Below are positions 7,060-15,182 of a stretch of 32,906 nt of DNA, piece by piece; positions within the stretch are counted from its first letter, which is position 1; the number at the start of each line of letters is the position of its first letter. The stretch covers positions 1 through 32,906 of the forward strand of contig CAZXBG010000026.1 in assembly GCA_964638865.1 (NCBI GenBank). The letters run 5' to 3'. Made by a program: the position numbers and the translations under genes. The notes beneath the pieces are model-generated. The model worked only from the letters and a program-made list of their open reading frames with translations. It did not search any database and had not been told where the DNA came from. This stretch comes from UBA7236 sp964638865 (GTDB lineage: Bacteria > Bacteroidota > Bacteroidia > Chitinophagales > BACL12).

Positions 7060-9882
7060 TTACATTTTTGCTTTTAAATAGTTGCCGGTATAACTTTCCT
7101 TCACCTTTAATATTCCTTCCGGGGCACCTTCATACACAAGATAACCACCTTTTTCTCCTCCTTCAGGGCCGAGGTCGATTATATAATCGCAACATTTAAT
7201 GATCTCTAAATTGTGTTCAATTACAATTATGCTATGGCCGCAACCGATGAGTGCGTGAAAGGCATCCAATAATTTATTGATATCGTGAAAATGTAAACCT
7301 GTAGTGGGTTCGTCAAAAATAAATAATACGTGTTCCCGGCCTTTTCCTTTTCCCAGAAAACTTGCAAGTTTAACGCGTTGTGCTTCGCCACCGGATAATG
7401 TACTGCTGCTTTGACCTAGCTTAACATATCCTAAACCAACATCAAATAAAGGTTGTAATTTATTTACGGTTTCTTTTTCCGCTTTTAAAAATTCTAAAGC
7501 TTCTTCCACACTTAATTGCAATAATTCGGAAATGTTTTTACCGTTGTATAAAACCTCCAGAATCTCTTCCTTAAATCTTTTCCCATTGCATTCATCACAG
7601 GTTAAATGTACATCTGCAAGAAATTGCATTTCTACAATTATTTCCCCTTCTCCCTTGCAGGTTTCACATCTTCCTCCATCCACATTAAAACTAAAAAACC
7701 CTGCTTTGTATCCGCGAATTTTAGAAAGTGGCTGCCTTGCATATAATTCGCGAATTTCATCATATGCTTTTACATAAGTTACAGGATTTGATCGAGATGA
7801 TTTCCCGATTGGATCCTGGTCCACCATTTCCACTTGTGTTATTTTTTTTACATCACCTTCAATAGCCTTCGAAATAAAGGCTGTATCGCTGGTATCATCC
7901 AGCATCTTCATCAGTTCGGGATACAGGATATGTTTTATCAGCGTTGTTTTTCCGGATCCACTCACACCTGAAACTGCAACGAGACTGTACAACGGAATAT
8001 GTACATCAATTTCTTTTAAATTATGCATACGCGCTTTGCGAATCACAATTTTGTTGGAGGATTTACGCCGATGTTTTGGTAAAGGAATTTGTTTTTTATT
8101 GGATAAATAATTCCCTGTTAAACTATTTTTATCGTGTAAAATGGTTTCATAATTTCCAATGCTGGTAATTTCTCCACCATGAATTCCTGCTTCGGGACCG
8201 ATATCAATAATATGATCTGCATTTTTAATAACCTCTTCTTCATGTTCTACTACAACCACGGTATTTCCGAGGTCGCGTAAATTCTTTAATACTTTTACCA
8301 AACGTTCGGTGTCGCGTGGATGCAATCCCACGCTGGGTTCATCTAAAATATAAAGCGATGAAGTTAAATTACTTCCTAAGGTGCGTGTTAAATTAATTCG
8401 CTGAGTTTCTCCACCGCTCAAAGTATTACTCTTTCTGTTCAGGGTTAAATATCCTAAACCGAGATCAAGCATATATTGCAGACGATTTTTCACTTCCAAT
8501 AAAATACGGTAAGCAACTTTTTCTTCAAAAACAGTTAATTTAATATCCTGAATAAATATTGCAAGATCTTCAATTGGCATATCAATGAGATTAGAAATCG
8601 ACTTCTCATTTATTTTTACATAATTGGCATCACCTCGAATGCGCGAACCCAAACATTCAGGACAAAGAGTTTTTCCTCTGTATCTGGCTAACATAACGCG
8701 ATATTGAATTTTATATGCGTTTTCCTCCAGCATCTTGAAGAATTTATTTAATCCTTCGAACCATTGGTTACCTGTCCATATAAGATCATATTGTTCCTTC
8801 GATAAATTATAAATTGGTTTATGAATAGGGAAATCAAATTTTCCTGCCGTTTTAATTAATTCTTCTAACCATAATTTCATTTTTTCTCCCTTCCAACAAG
8901 CAACGGCGCCCTGAAAAACAGAAAGATTTTTATCGGGGAAAACAAGTTCGTGATCAACACCTATAATTGTTCCGAATCCTTCACAGCGTTTACAGGCGCC
9001 ATAAGGATTATTTTGATTAAAAAAATGTGGATTCGGTTCTTCAAAAATAATTCCGTCTGCTTCAAAACGATTGGAGAATAATCGTTCCGAAATTCCTTCC
9101 ACTTTAATTATACAGGACCCTTGTCCCTCATAAAATGCAAGATCAACAGAATCTGCTATGCGCTGACGAGCTTCTTCTTTTAATGCATGATCACCTGCAT
9201 ATTCATCTTCCGATTTAATTATTATCCTGTCGATGAGCAAATAAATAAGGGCATTTTTTTTCACCAATTTGGGATCCTCTGCAACATCATCAATTTTTAC
9301 AATAGTTTCCTCTATATAAAATCTTGAAAATCCTTTTTGCTGATAAATTCGCGCAACCTCCTCCGGTTTTTTGCTTTTATCGGCATTGAGCTCCACAATC
9401 AGATAAACTTTGGAACCATGAGGTAGCTGCTCAACATGATCAACCACATCGCTCACTTCATCCTTTTTTACCGCCCGACCGGAAATTGGGCTGTAAGTAG
9501 TACCAACCCTTGCAAAAAGCAAACGCATATAATCGTAGATCTCCGTAAGAGACCCAACCGTAGAACGGGTGGTTCGGGTAGTAACTTTTTGATCCAATGC
9601 TATTGCAGGAGAGATGCCGCGGATATAGTCTACATCCGGTTTGTCCAGTCTTGTAAGGAATTGACGGGCATAAGAAGACAAACTTTCTACATACCTGCGC
9701 TGTCCTTCTGCGTATAAAGTATCAATAGTAAGGCTCGATTTACCCGATCCGCTCACTCCGGTAACCACCACTAATTGGTTTCTAGGGATGGTAACATCCA
9801 CATTTTTCAGGTTGTGCTCCCGGGCACCTTTTATAAATATTGCGTCTGAATGGTCGTATTTATGATTATTTTTCTCTTTCAA
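7060..9882 (-). CDS. uvrA: Excinuclease ABC subunit A
   Basis: UvrA is the damage-recognition ATPase of nucleotide excision repair; it loads UvrB on lesions. The 940-residue length is normal. Two ABC ATPase halves are visible: Walker A GVSGSGKSS near residue 42 and GVSGSGKTT near 638, with signatures LSGGETQR (about 487) and LSGGEAQR (about 829). Zinc-module cysteines are at CKRC (about 295), CPEC (about 404), CETC (about 736) and CDEC (about 760). The conserved RRYVESLSSYARQFL and TRSTVGSLTEIYDY blocks are intact. No in-frame ATG precedes the first ATPase motif, so the TTG at 9882 is the likely start. It is divergent from the ECF sigma gene, with 177 bp between them. Confidence 0.97.
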   Translation of the reverse strand: MKEKNNHKYDHSDAIFIKGAREHNLKNVDVTIPRNQLVVVTGVSGSGKSSLTIDTLYAEGQRRYVESLSSYARQFLTRLDKPDVDYIRGISPAIALDQKVTTRTTRSTVGSLTEIYDYMRLLFARVGTTYSPISGRAVKKDEVSDVVDHVEQLPHGSKVYLIVELNADKSKKPEEVARIYQQKGFSRFYIEETIVKIDDVAEDPKLVKKNALIYLLIDRIIIKSEDEYAGDHALKEEARQRIADSVDLAFYEGQGSCIIKVEGISERLFSNRFEADGIIFEEPNPHFFNQNNPYGACKRCEGFGTIIGVDHELVFPDKNLSVFQGAVACWKGEKMKLWLEELIKTAGKFDFPIHKPIYNLSKEQYDLIWTGNQWFEGLNKFFKMLEENAYKIQYRVMLARYRGKTLCPECLGSRIRGDANYVKINEKSISNLIDMPIEDLAIFIQDIKLTVFEEKVAYRILLEVKNRLQYMLDLGLGYLTLNRKSNTLSGGETQRINLTRTLGSNLTSSLYILDEPSVGLHPRDTERLVKVLKNLRDLGNTVVVVEHEEEVIKNADHIIDIGPEAGIHGGEITSIGNYETILHDKNSLTGNYLSNKKQIPLPKHRRKSSNKIVIRKARMHNLKEIDVHIPLYSLVAVSGVSGSGKTTLIKHILYPELMKMLDDTSDTAFISKAIEGDVKKITQVEMVDQDPIGKSSRSNPVTYVKAYDEIRELYARQPLSKIRGYKAGFFSFNVDGGRCETCKGEGEIIVEMQFLADVHLTCDECNGKRFKEEILEVLYNGKNISELLQLSVEEALEFLKAEKETVNKLQPLFDVGLGYVKLGQSSSTLSGGEAQRVKLASFLGKGKGREHVLFIFDEPTTGLHFHDINKLLDAFHALIGCGHSIIVIEHNLEIIKCCDYIIDLGPEGGEKGGYLVYEGAPEGILKVKESYTGNYLKAKM

Positions 9883-9935
9883 AGGTGTTTTATTGAAACT
9901 TTTGTAAAAAAATGACGTAAAGTTTGTCCATCTTG

Positions 9936-9965
9936 TTTGTTTATTTCAAAACAAGAGTATATTTG
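9936..9965 (+). promoter_or_regulatory. Bacteroidota-type promoter of the ECF sigma gene
   Basis: TTTG at 9936-9939, an 18 bp spacer, then TATATTTG at 9958-9965 match the -33/-7 consensus of the primary sigma factor of this phylum. The transcript would start near 9970, giving a leader of about 90 nt before the ATG at 10060. Confidence 0.7.
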
Positions 9966-9993
9966 CAATAACAAAACTTCAAAACTACTGCCT

Positions 9994-10058
9994 ATAAGGT
10001 TAAGTCTACACTAAAACAGTTATACAAATTTTAGTTCATTTTTAAAGCACAACCTTAT
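9994..10058 (+). promoter_or_regulatory. Nested inverted repeats in the sigma-factor leader
   Basis: ATAAGGTT (9994-10001) pairs perfectly with AACCTTAT (10051-10058), which ends one base before the ATG at 10060. Inside, ACTAAAA (10010-10016) pairs with TTTTAGT (10029-10035) over a 12 nt loop. The leader could fold into a two-tier structure masking the initiation region. The arms are A/T-rich and short, so chance cannot be excluded. Confidence 0.35.
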
Positions 10059-10059
10059 T

Positions 10060-10641
10060 ATGATGCAGGCCAAAACTTTTCCTGATGATCAGCTTGTACA
10101 GCAGTACTTGGCTGGTAATGAATCTGCCTTAGGCGAGCTCCTCGATCGTCACAAAGATAGGATTTACACGTATATTTTTCTATTTGTGCGTGACACATAC
10201 ACTGCAGAGGACCTTTTACAGGAAACATTCATCAAAGTGATCGACAAGCTGCGAAGCGGCAAGTATCAGGAGCAAAGTAAGTTTTTGCCCTGGTTAAGCC
10301 GGGTTGCTTACAATCTTTGTATAGATCATTACCGACGTGAAAAACGCCTGCCAAAAGTGATTAACCGCGAAGGTTTTGACATTTTCTCCGTTTTGAAATT
10401 CTCAGAACCGGGAGCAGAAGGCAAGATTATTGAAAACGAATTTTCAGCCAAAATTCGCAAGATATTGGAACATTTGCCGGATGAACAAAGGGAAGTGGTG
10501 ATATTGAGACATTATATGGATATGAATTTCCGCGAAATTGCAGAACTCACCGGTGTAAATATTAATACTGCGCTGGGCAGAATGCGATATGCCTTAATAA
10601 ATCTGAGAAAACTGATGGAAGAAAAAAATATTTCCATCTGA
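10060..10641 (+). CDS. ECF-type RNA polymerase sigma-70 factor
   Basis: This 193-residue sigma factor directs RNA polymerase to a specific set of promoters. Region 2 spans about residues 25-95, with the conserved TAEDLLQETFIKV helix and FLPWLSRVAYNLCIDHYRR, which contacts the -10 element. Region 4 (about 130-185) holds LPDEQREVVILRHYMDMNF and a helix-turn-helix (IAELTGVNINTALGRMRYAL) for the -35 element. There is no region 1.1 or 3, typical of ECF members. Two ATGs stand in tandem at 10060 and 10063. A 79-residue ORF follows after 60 bp and both end at one terminator, so they form a likely operon. The stimulus is not evident; no classic membrane anti-sigma (FecR/RseA type) follows. Confidence 0.93.
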   Translation: MMQAKTFPDDQLVQQYLAGNESALGELLDRHKDRIYTYIFLFVRDTYTAEDLLQETFIKVIDKLRSGKYQEQSKFLPWLSRVAYNLCIDHYRREKRLPKVINREGFDIFSVLKFSEPGAEGKIIENEFSAKIRKILEHLPDEQREVVILRHYMDMNFREIAELTGVNINTALGRMRYALINLRKLMEEKNISI

Positions 10642-10701
10642 AACAATAATCGTTTTTAGTGTGGCGTTTTAGTTTCATTATTTAACCTAAAACTGTTTTG
10701 C

Positions 10702-10941
10702 ATGACTAAAAACATTACTCAAGACAATCTCATTCGTTACATCTATCAAGAAACAACCGCCGAGGAAACCGACCTGATTGAGGAGGCGCTCCAAAGTGAT
10801 TGGGAATTGAAGGAACTTTATGAAACCCTTGTAGAAGCAAAAGCAGAGCTTAACAAAGTGCAAGTAAGTCCTTCCCAAAAAGTGGTAGATAAAATTCTGA
10901 GCTACAGTAAAAACAACGCTCCGATGGAGCACTGGCTGTAA
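10702..10941 (+). CDS. Small acidic protein co-transcribed with the ECF sigma factor
   Basis: This is a 79-residue soluble, helical, acidic protein (ITQDNLIRYIYQETTAEE near the N-terminus, MEHWL at the end). It has no membrane segment and no cysteine. I do not know a named family. Its N-terminal part, with the pattern 'LxxYIYxETxxEExxxIExAL', resembles the short cytoplasmic head of anti-sigma or zinc-finger-like regulators, which count subunits after a sigma gene, but the zinc-binding His/Cys are absent. The position directly after a sigma gene and before a shared terminator suggests a partner or modulator of that sigma factor. This is inferred from context only. The ATG at 10702 fits the spacing. 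Confidence 0.8.
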   Translation: MTKNITQDNLIRYIYQETTAEETDLIEEALQSDWELKELYETLVEAKAELNKVQVSPSQKVVDKILSYSKNNAPMEHWL

Positions 10942-10949
10942 AAAATTAA

Positions 10950-10978
10950 AATCCCGGTATTTGCCGGGATTTTTTTTT
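10950..10978 (+). terminator. Rho-independent terminator of the sigma operon
   Basis: A perfect 8 bp stem AATCCCGG/CCGGGATT with a 6 nt loop is followed by a run of T. It starts 8 bp after the stop of the 79-residue gene. Confidence 0.9.
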
Positions 10979-11007
10979 CCTATTTTTATCACACGGTTAA
11001 AAATGTG

Positions 11008-12195
11008 TTAATTAAAAAGCAAACGAATATCCATAGACAAAAAATCTTCTATATCAACACCCGTAATACCAACCAGTAAGGATTTTGAAGGATGAAATCT
11101 TTTAATAAAAACGGACATCCCTTTATATGTTATTTTAAAGCCGCTTTTAATTTCAATAGCAATAATTTTTTCACCATGTTGAATAATAAAATCTACTTCG
11201 TCATTTCTATCCCTCCAATAAAATAATTGATAATTATATTTTCTACATTCGTTAATAAGAAAAGCCCCGCAAACACTTTCGAATATTCTTCCCCAATAAA
11301 CAGGGTCTGATTTGACTTCCTTAAATGTTTTATTTGAGGTTGCCGAAATGAATGCAGTATTTTGAACCATGAATTTGGGACTAGAACTCTTCTGCCTTAT
11401 CATGGTAGGGGAATATTTTTCTAAACCTGAAAGTAATCCTGCTAAATCGAGCAGATTAAGATAGTTCGACAGTGTGGTTGTATTTCCTGCATCTGCAAGT
11501 TGACCAAGTATTTTAGTAAAGGATACAATTTGCCCTGAATAAGTAATTCCAATATCAAATAAATTTTTTAATAATGTTGGTTTATCAATCCGGGTTAACA
11601 TTAAAATATCTTTTGAAATTGTTGTTTCAATCAAAGCATTTTTTATGTATTCTTTCCATCTGTTCTCGTCATTTAATAAACTTACCGCCCCTGGGTATCC
11701 CCCAAACCAAATAAATTCATCTACTGATAATCCGAATGCTGTCTTCATTTCAAGGAAGTTCCAATGGGAAAGAAAAATTACCTCAAATCTTCCCGCTAAT
11801 GACTCACTCAATCCTTTTTGCAAAATCAACTTAGAGGATCCCAATAAAATAATCTTAATTTGATTTCCTGAAAAGGTGTCTTCGTCCCATAATCTTTTTA
11901 CTATTTCACTCCAATTACTGATTTTTTGAATCTCATCAATAACCAATACGGCTTCGAGTTGGTCTGAAACCATTAATTTATTTCGGGTGAGTTGCCACTG
12001 TTGGTTTATCCATTCAAAGTTGTTTTCTCCAATTGCATCGGCTGTTGCATAATGATTTGGGAAGGGTAATTTTTCTAATAATTGTTTGATCAAAGTTGTT
12101 TTACCAACTTGCCTCGGACCCAAAACCACCTGAATAAACCTCCTTGGTTCAGCAACCCGTTTTTTGAGTAATGTAAGCTCTTTCCTATGAAACAT
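11008..12195 (-). CDS. AAA ATPase with DUF4143 / PD-(D/E)XK-like C-terminal domain
   Basis: This 395-residue member of the 'ATP-binding protein' (AAA_14 plus DUF4143) family is widespread in bacteria with no settled function. Walker A is GPRQVGKT (residues 26-33) and Walker B is VLVIDEIQKI (about 83-92). The sensor segment is LLGSSKLILQ, followed by LAGRFEVIFLSHW. The C-terminal part reads DEVDFIIQHGEKIIAIEIKSG, with Glu333, Asp335, Glu348 and Lys350 arranged like the active site of PD-(D/E)XK nucleases. I prefer the ATG at 12195: an upstream in-frame ATG at 12246 lies inside a palindrome and ahead of the -7 box TATATTTG, so the extra 17 codons would be promoter DNA. It may be mobile or toxin/defence-like cargo, but nothing next to it proves that. 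Confidence 0.88.
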   Translation of the reverse strand: MFHRKELTLLKKRVAEPRRFIQVVLGPRQVGKTTLIKQLLEKLPFPNHYATADAIGENNFEWINQQWQLTRNKLMVSDQLEAVLVIDEIQKISNWSEIVKRLWDEDTFSGNQIKIILLGSSKLILQKGLSESLAGRFEVIFLSHWNFLEMKTAFGLSVDEFIWFGGYPGAVSLLNDENRWKEYIKNALIETTISKDILMLTRIDKPTLLKNLFDIGITYSGQIVSFTKILGQLADAGNTTTLSNYLNLLDLAGLLSGLEKYSPTMIRQKSSSPKFMVQNTAFISATSNKTFKEVKSDPVYWGRIFESVCGAFLINECRKYNYQLFYWRDRNDEVDFIIQHGEKIIAIEIKSGFKITYKGMSVFIKRFHPSKSLLVGITGVDIEDFLSMDIRLLFN

Positions 12196-12199
12196 AAAG

Positions 12200-12257
12200 C
12201 AAATATACAATTTACTCACCACAATGCGTAAATTTACGCAATACATTGAGTAAATTG
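12200..12257 (-). promoter_or_regulatory. Promoter -7 box plus 50 bp palindromic operator of the ATPase gene
   Basis: On the minus strand TATATTTG (12200-12207) ends 4 bp before the ATG at 12195. Just upstream, 12208-12257 is one 50 bp palindrome: outer arms CAATTTACTCA and TGAGTAAATTG pair perfectly, and the inner 16 bp TGCGTAAATTTACGCA is a perfect palindrome with the same centre (12232.5). Such symmetry next to a promoter is typical of a binding site for a dimeric or tetrameric regulator. Confidence 0.7.
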
Positions 12258-12308
12258 TAAATATCCTCCCAAACTAAAGCTGGTATTGAATTCCAAACCT
12301 ACAATCTC

Positions 12309-12337
12309 AAAAAAAAATCCCGACTAAAGTCAGGATT
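12309..12337 (-). terminator. Rho-independent terminator of dnaN
   Basis: On the minus strand the stem AATCCTGAC/GTCGGGATT (one T-G wobble) with loop TTTA is followed by a run of T. It lies about 40 bp after the dnaN stop. A tract of CAATTnTCAATT words fills the bases between. Confidence 0.75.
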
Positions 12338-12339
12338 GT

Positions 12340-12377
12340 TATTAATTTTCAATTATCAATTTTCAATTGTCAATTGC
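12340..12377. repeat. CAATTGTCAATT-type tandem words
   Basis: The words TTTTCAATTATCAATTTTC and CAATTGTCAATTG run together between the dnaN stop and its terminator. Similar words recur at about 24257-24272, 24347-24372, 24450-24478 and 28286-28315, always between genes. Confidence 0.5.
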
Positions 12378-13496
12378 TCAAACATTCATCATCACCGGCA
12401 TCACCAACATCAACAAATCCTCTGCTTCATCACTCTCTGTTGGCAATAATAATCCGGCGCGGTTTGGAGTGGATAGTTCCATGCGCACTTCCTCATTGTC
12501 CATTGCGTTGAGCATTTCCAATAAGAACTTCGCATTAAATCCAATTTCCATATTATCACCTTCGTAAGTGCAGTCAAGTCGTTCGTTTGCCTCATTGGAG
12601 AAATCGAGATCCTGTGCATTTATCATCAGTTCGTTGCCTTTAATTTTTAAGATTACCTGATGCGTTGTTTTATTGGAGAAAATGATTACACGGCGCAAAG
12701 TATTTAAAAAATCGGCGCGATTTATTGTAAGTCTGTTTGGATTTTCTGTGGGAATTACTGCGTTGTAATCTGGATACCTTCCTTCTATCAAACGACAAAT
12801 TAATTTCACATTGTTGTAAGAGAAAAATGCAAAGGAACTATTGTAAGAAATAGTTACCTGTGTTTGCTCTCCGGGTAAATTTGCCTTTAGTAAGTTTAAT
12901 GCTTTTTTAGGCAGGATAAGCGATGCAGGATTATCCGTTTTCGCATCCGTTCTGCTGTAACGCACCAATTTGTGTGCATCAGTTGCAACGAAATTAATTC
13001 CGTCTTTATTCAATTGAAATAAAACACCGGTCATTGGGGGACGCAATTCGTCGTTGCCGGTTGCGAAAACTGTTTTATTGATCACCTTCTGTAAAACTCC
13101 GGAAGGCAGATTTATATCGGATAATTTATCATCGCTGGAAACGCGCGGGAAGTCGTCACCATTTTCGCCATTGAGTTTATATTTACCTCGGTCGGTGGTA
13201 ATTTCTACCTGAGAACTTTCTTCCTCTATGGAAAATGTGAGCGGTTGTTCAGGAAGTGTTTTTAAATATTCAACCAGAATTTTTGCCGGAATGGCTACTT
13301 TTCCTTCCGATTTTGATTCTATTTCCATCCAGGTAGTAATAGAGGTCTCAAGGTCGGTTCCGGAAATAGTGAGTTTGTTTTTCTCCACTAAAAATAAAAA
13401 GTCCTCCAGAATTGGCAACACTGTATTCGGGCTCACAACGCCATTTACCGTTTGGAGATTGCGTAATAATGCGGTTGTACTTACTATAAACTTCAT
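12378..13496 (-). CDS. dnaN: DNA polymerase III subunit beta (sliding clamp)
   Basis: The beta clamp encircles DNA and holds the replicative polymerase. The 372-residue length is normal for Bacteroidota. Three clamp domains of about 120 residues are visible. Conserved points include VVSPNTVLPILEDFL and TDLETSI near the N-terminus, FPRV in domain 1, FATGNDELRPPMTGVLF and TDAHKLVRY in domain 2, IEGRYPDYNAVIP before domain 3, and the C-terminal LLMLVMPVMMN, which forms the partner-binding pocket. I use the ATG at 13496 (MKFIVST) instead of the one two codons upstream. Downstream lies a terminator. In this window dnaN is separated from gldG and the DUF4340 gene by a plus-strand T9SS gene. Confidence 0.97.
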   Translation of the reverse strand: MKFIVSTTALLRNLQTVNGVVSPNTVLPILEDFLFLVEKNKLTISGTDLETSITTWMEIESKSEGKVAIPAKILVEYLKTLPEQPLTFSIEEESSQVEITTDRGKYKLNGENGDDFPRVSSDDKLSDINLPSGVLQKVINKTVFATGNDELRPPMTGVLFQLNKDGINFVATDAHKLVRYSRTDAKTDNPASLILPKKALNLLKANLPGEQTQVTISYNSSFAFFSYNNVKLICRLIEGRYPDYNAVIPTENPNRLTINRADFLNTLRRVIIFSNKTTHQVILKIKGNELMINAQDLDFSNEANERLDCTYEGDNMEIGFNAKFLLEMLNAMDNEEVRMELSTPNRAGLLLPTESDEAEDLLMLVMPVMMNV

Positions 13497-13518
13497 GTGC
13501 AAATTTTTTCGATTACAG

Positions 13519-13552
13519 CAAAGGTAAACATTCGAAGTAAAACTGTTTTCAA
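13519..13552 (-). promoter_or_regulatory. Promoter of dnaN
   Basis: On the minus strand TTG (13550-13552), a 23 bp spacer and TACCTTTG (13519-13526) fit the Bacteroidota -33/-7 consensus, with the spacer at the long end. The ATG at 13496 lies 22 bp beyond. Confidence 0.5.
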
Positions 13553-13571
13553 CATTTGATGGATTTCAATT

Positions 13572-13579
13572 TATATTTG
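13572..13579 (+). promoter_or_regulatory. -7 box placed 4 bp before the ATG (leaderless geometry)
   Basis: TATATTTG matches the -7 consensus and ends 4 bp ahead of the ATG at 13584. The transcript would begin at or very near the start codon. No well-spaced TTG is seen upstream; the promoter would share its upstream DNA with that of dnaN. Confidence 0.4.
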
Positions 13580-13583
13580 GGAC

Positions 13584-15170
13584 ATGTTAGCACTGAAGTG
13601 TTTTGTTGTGGTTGGAATTGCCTGTTTATCCGTATTTACACGCTTAAGTGCGCAAACGGGAGAGAAACCTTTTTCCGTTACTTTAGAAGAAGTAACCTGG
13701 CCGGACTGGCCGGGCCTGCATTCTTTTGCACTGGGAGAATGGGAGGGAAGATGGTTGATTATGAACGGGAGAACAGGCGGATTGCACGGATTTTTACCAC
13801 CCGACCCCTTTCCGGTGATAGAGGCGAATAATAAGATCCGCATGGTTGATCCGGTTACAGGAGAGATGTGGAGTTCGTTTACCAATACTTTGCCGGATGT
13901 TATGCGTGATCAATTGCGGTCCACAAATGCACAATATTTTCAGCGAGATAAATATTTATATATCATGGGTGGATATGGAAAAGATACTTTGAGTGATATT
14001 TTTATCACCTTCCCTAATTTGCTTGCAGTGGATCTCGAACTACTTTCAGAAGCATTGGTTAATGACACAGAAATAAATTCTTCGTTCCGACAATTAACAG
14101 ATACTTTTTTTTGTGTAACAGGTGGTGAAATAGAAGTGTTGCCGAATGATGAAAAAATATATTTATTTGGAGGACATGTTTTTACAGGTGAATATACCAA
14201 ACCTGCATCCGATGCATTTACGCAAACTTATACAAATGAGTTGCGAAAATTTATTTTGGAGGATGATGGAATTAATATTACCATTTCGGATATAGAACAA
14301 ATAAAAGATACCGCAGTTTTTCACCGTCGCGATCTTAATTTTGAACCAATTGTTTATCCGGGTGAACAATTCGGACTTGCAGCTTTTGCAGGCGTGTTTC
14401 AGTATGAAGCAGATTGGGTGTGGTTTAATCCTGTTTATGTAAATGAAACAGGATATACTATGGATGAAAAATTTAAACAAAAATTAAATGCGTATACCTG
14501 TCCTGTTATGCCGGTATACGATTCGGTAAGTCAGAATTATTACGCAACATTTTTTGGCGGCATCAGTCAGTTTTATCACAATGAAGTGAGTGATACCATT
14601 AAAGAGGATTTGAATGTCCCTTTTATTAATGATATTTCTACCATTATAAAATATGCTGATGGCTCCACTGAACAAATTCTAGAACCCATTAAATTTGACG
14701 CATTACTCGGTTCAAATGCTGTTTTTGTTTTGAATGACGATGTACCGCATTATTCCAATGAGGTTATTCAATTACATAAAATTTATGGTGAAACCTTAGC
14801 GGGTTATATTTTTGGGGGGATAGATGCTTTGATTCCGAATTTTACGCCGAGCTCTGCAAGCAATCGTTTGTTTAAAGTGTGGATAGATTATGAAAATCCG
14901 TTGGGTGTGATGGAAGAAGAAATTGAGGAAGTAAGTATTTATCCAAATCCGGTGACTGATGTGCTTGTGATAAATAATGGTTCGCAAAATACCATTCATT
15001 CTTATCAGTTAATAAATAATTTAGGAGAGATTATTTATACACAGAACATGGAGGTTTTAAATGGTAATTCGTTTTCAATAGATATGAAAAATTTATCAGC
15101 AGGAATTTATTTTATTAAATTAACTTCGGATGCCGGGAGCATTATAAGGAAGGTAGTAAAGGAAAATTAA
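13584..15170 (+). CDS. Secreted kelch/beta-propeller-like protein with T9SS type A sorting domain
   Basis: This 528-residue exported protein has a signal peptide (about residues 1-23, ending RLSAQ). The body carries scattered kelch-like blades with the 'YIMGGYG', 'IYLFGGH', 'ATFFGGIS' and 'GYIFGGID' pattern, suggesting a beta-propeller. The C-terminal 75-80 residues are a type A T9SS sorting domain: VSIYPNPVTDVLVI, then a beta sandwich, LSAGIYFIKL, and the basic end IIRKVVKEN. It is probably anchored at the surface or secreted. The partner or substrate is unknown. It is divergent from dnaN and convergent with the DUF4340 gene, with 12 bp between stops. Confidence 0.87.
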   Translation: MLALKCFVVVGIACLSVFTRLSAQTGEKPFSVTLEEVTWPDWPGLHSFALGEWEGRWLIMNGRTGGLHGFLPPDPFPVIEANNKIRMVDPVTGEMWSSFTNTLPDVMRDQLRSTNAQYFQRDKYLYIMGGYGKDTLSDIFITFPNLLAVDLELLSEALVNDTEINSSFRQLTDTFFCVTGGEIEVLPNDEKIYLFGGHVFTGEYTKPASDAFTQTYTNELRKFILEDDGINITISDIEQIKDTAVFHRRDLNFEPIVYPGEQFGLAAFAGVFQYEADWVWFNPVYVNETGYTMDEKFKQKLNAYTCPVMPVYDSVSQNYYATFFGGISQFYHNEVSDTIKEDLNVPFINDISTIIKYADGSTEQILEPIKFDALLGSNAVFVLNDDVPHYSNEVIQLHKIYGETLAGYIFGGIDALIPNFTPSSASNRLFKVWIDYENPLGVMEEEIEEVSIYPNPVTDVLVINNGSQNTIHSYQLINNLGEIIYTQNMEVLNGNSFSIDMKNLSAGIYFIKLTSDAGSIIRKVVKEN

Positions 15171-15182
15171 AAAATTGTTGAT

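Noticed and set aside
12195..12246. Longer start for the AAA ATPase at 12246
   Set aside because: The extra codons consist of the palindrome and -7 box, and the protein N-terminus typical of the family begins at the ATG at 12195.
11008..13496. A multi-gene defence island around the nuclease-like ATPase
   Set aside because: The neighbours are dnaN and a sigma operon, both ordinary; only the ATPase itself is defence-like, which is not enough.
13571..13885. 104-residue minus-strand frame opposite the kelch-like gene
   Set aside because: It overlaps the promoter and signal peptide of the plus-strand gene, and its sequence has no domain or signal feature.
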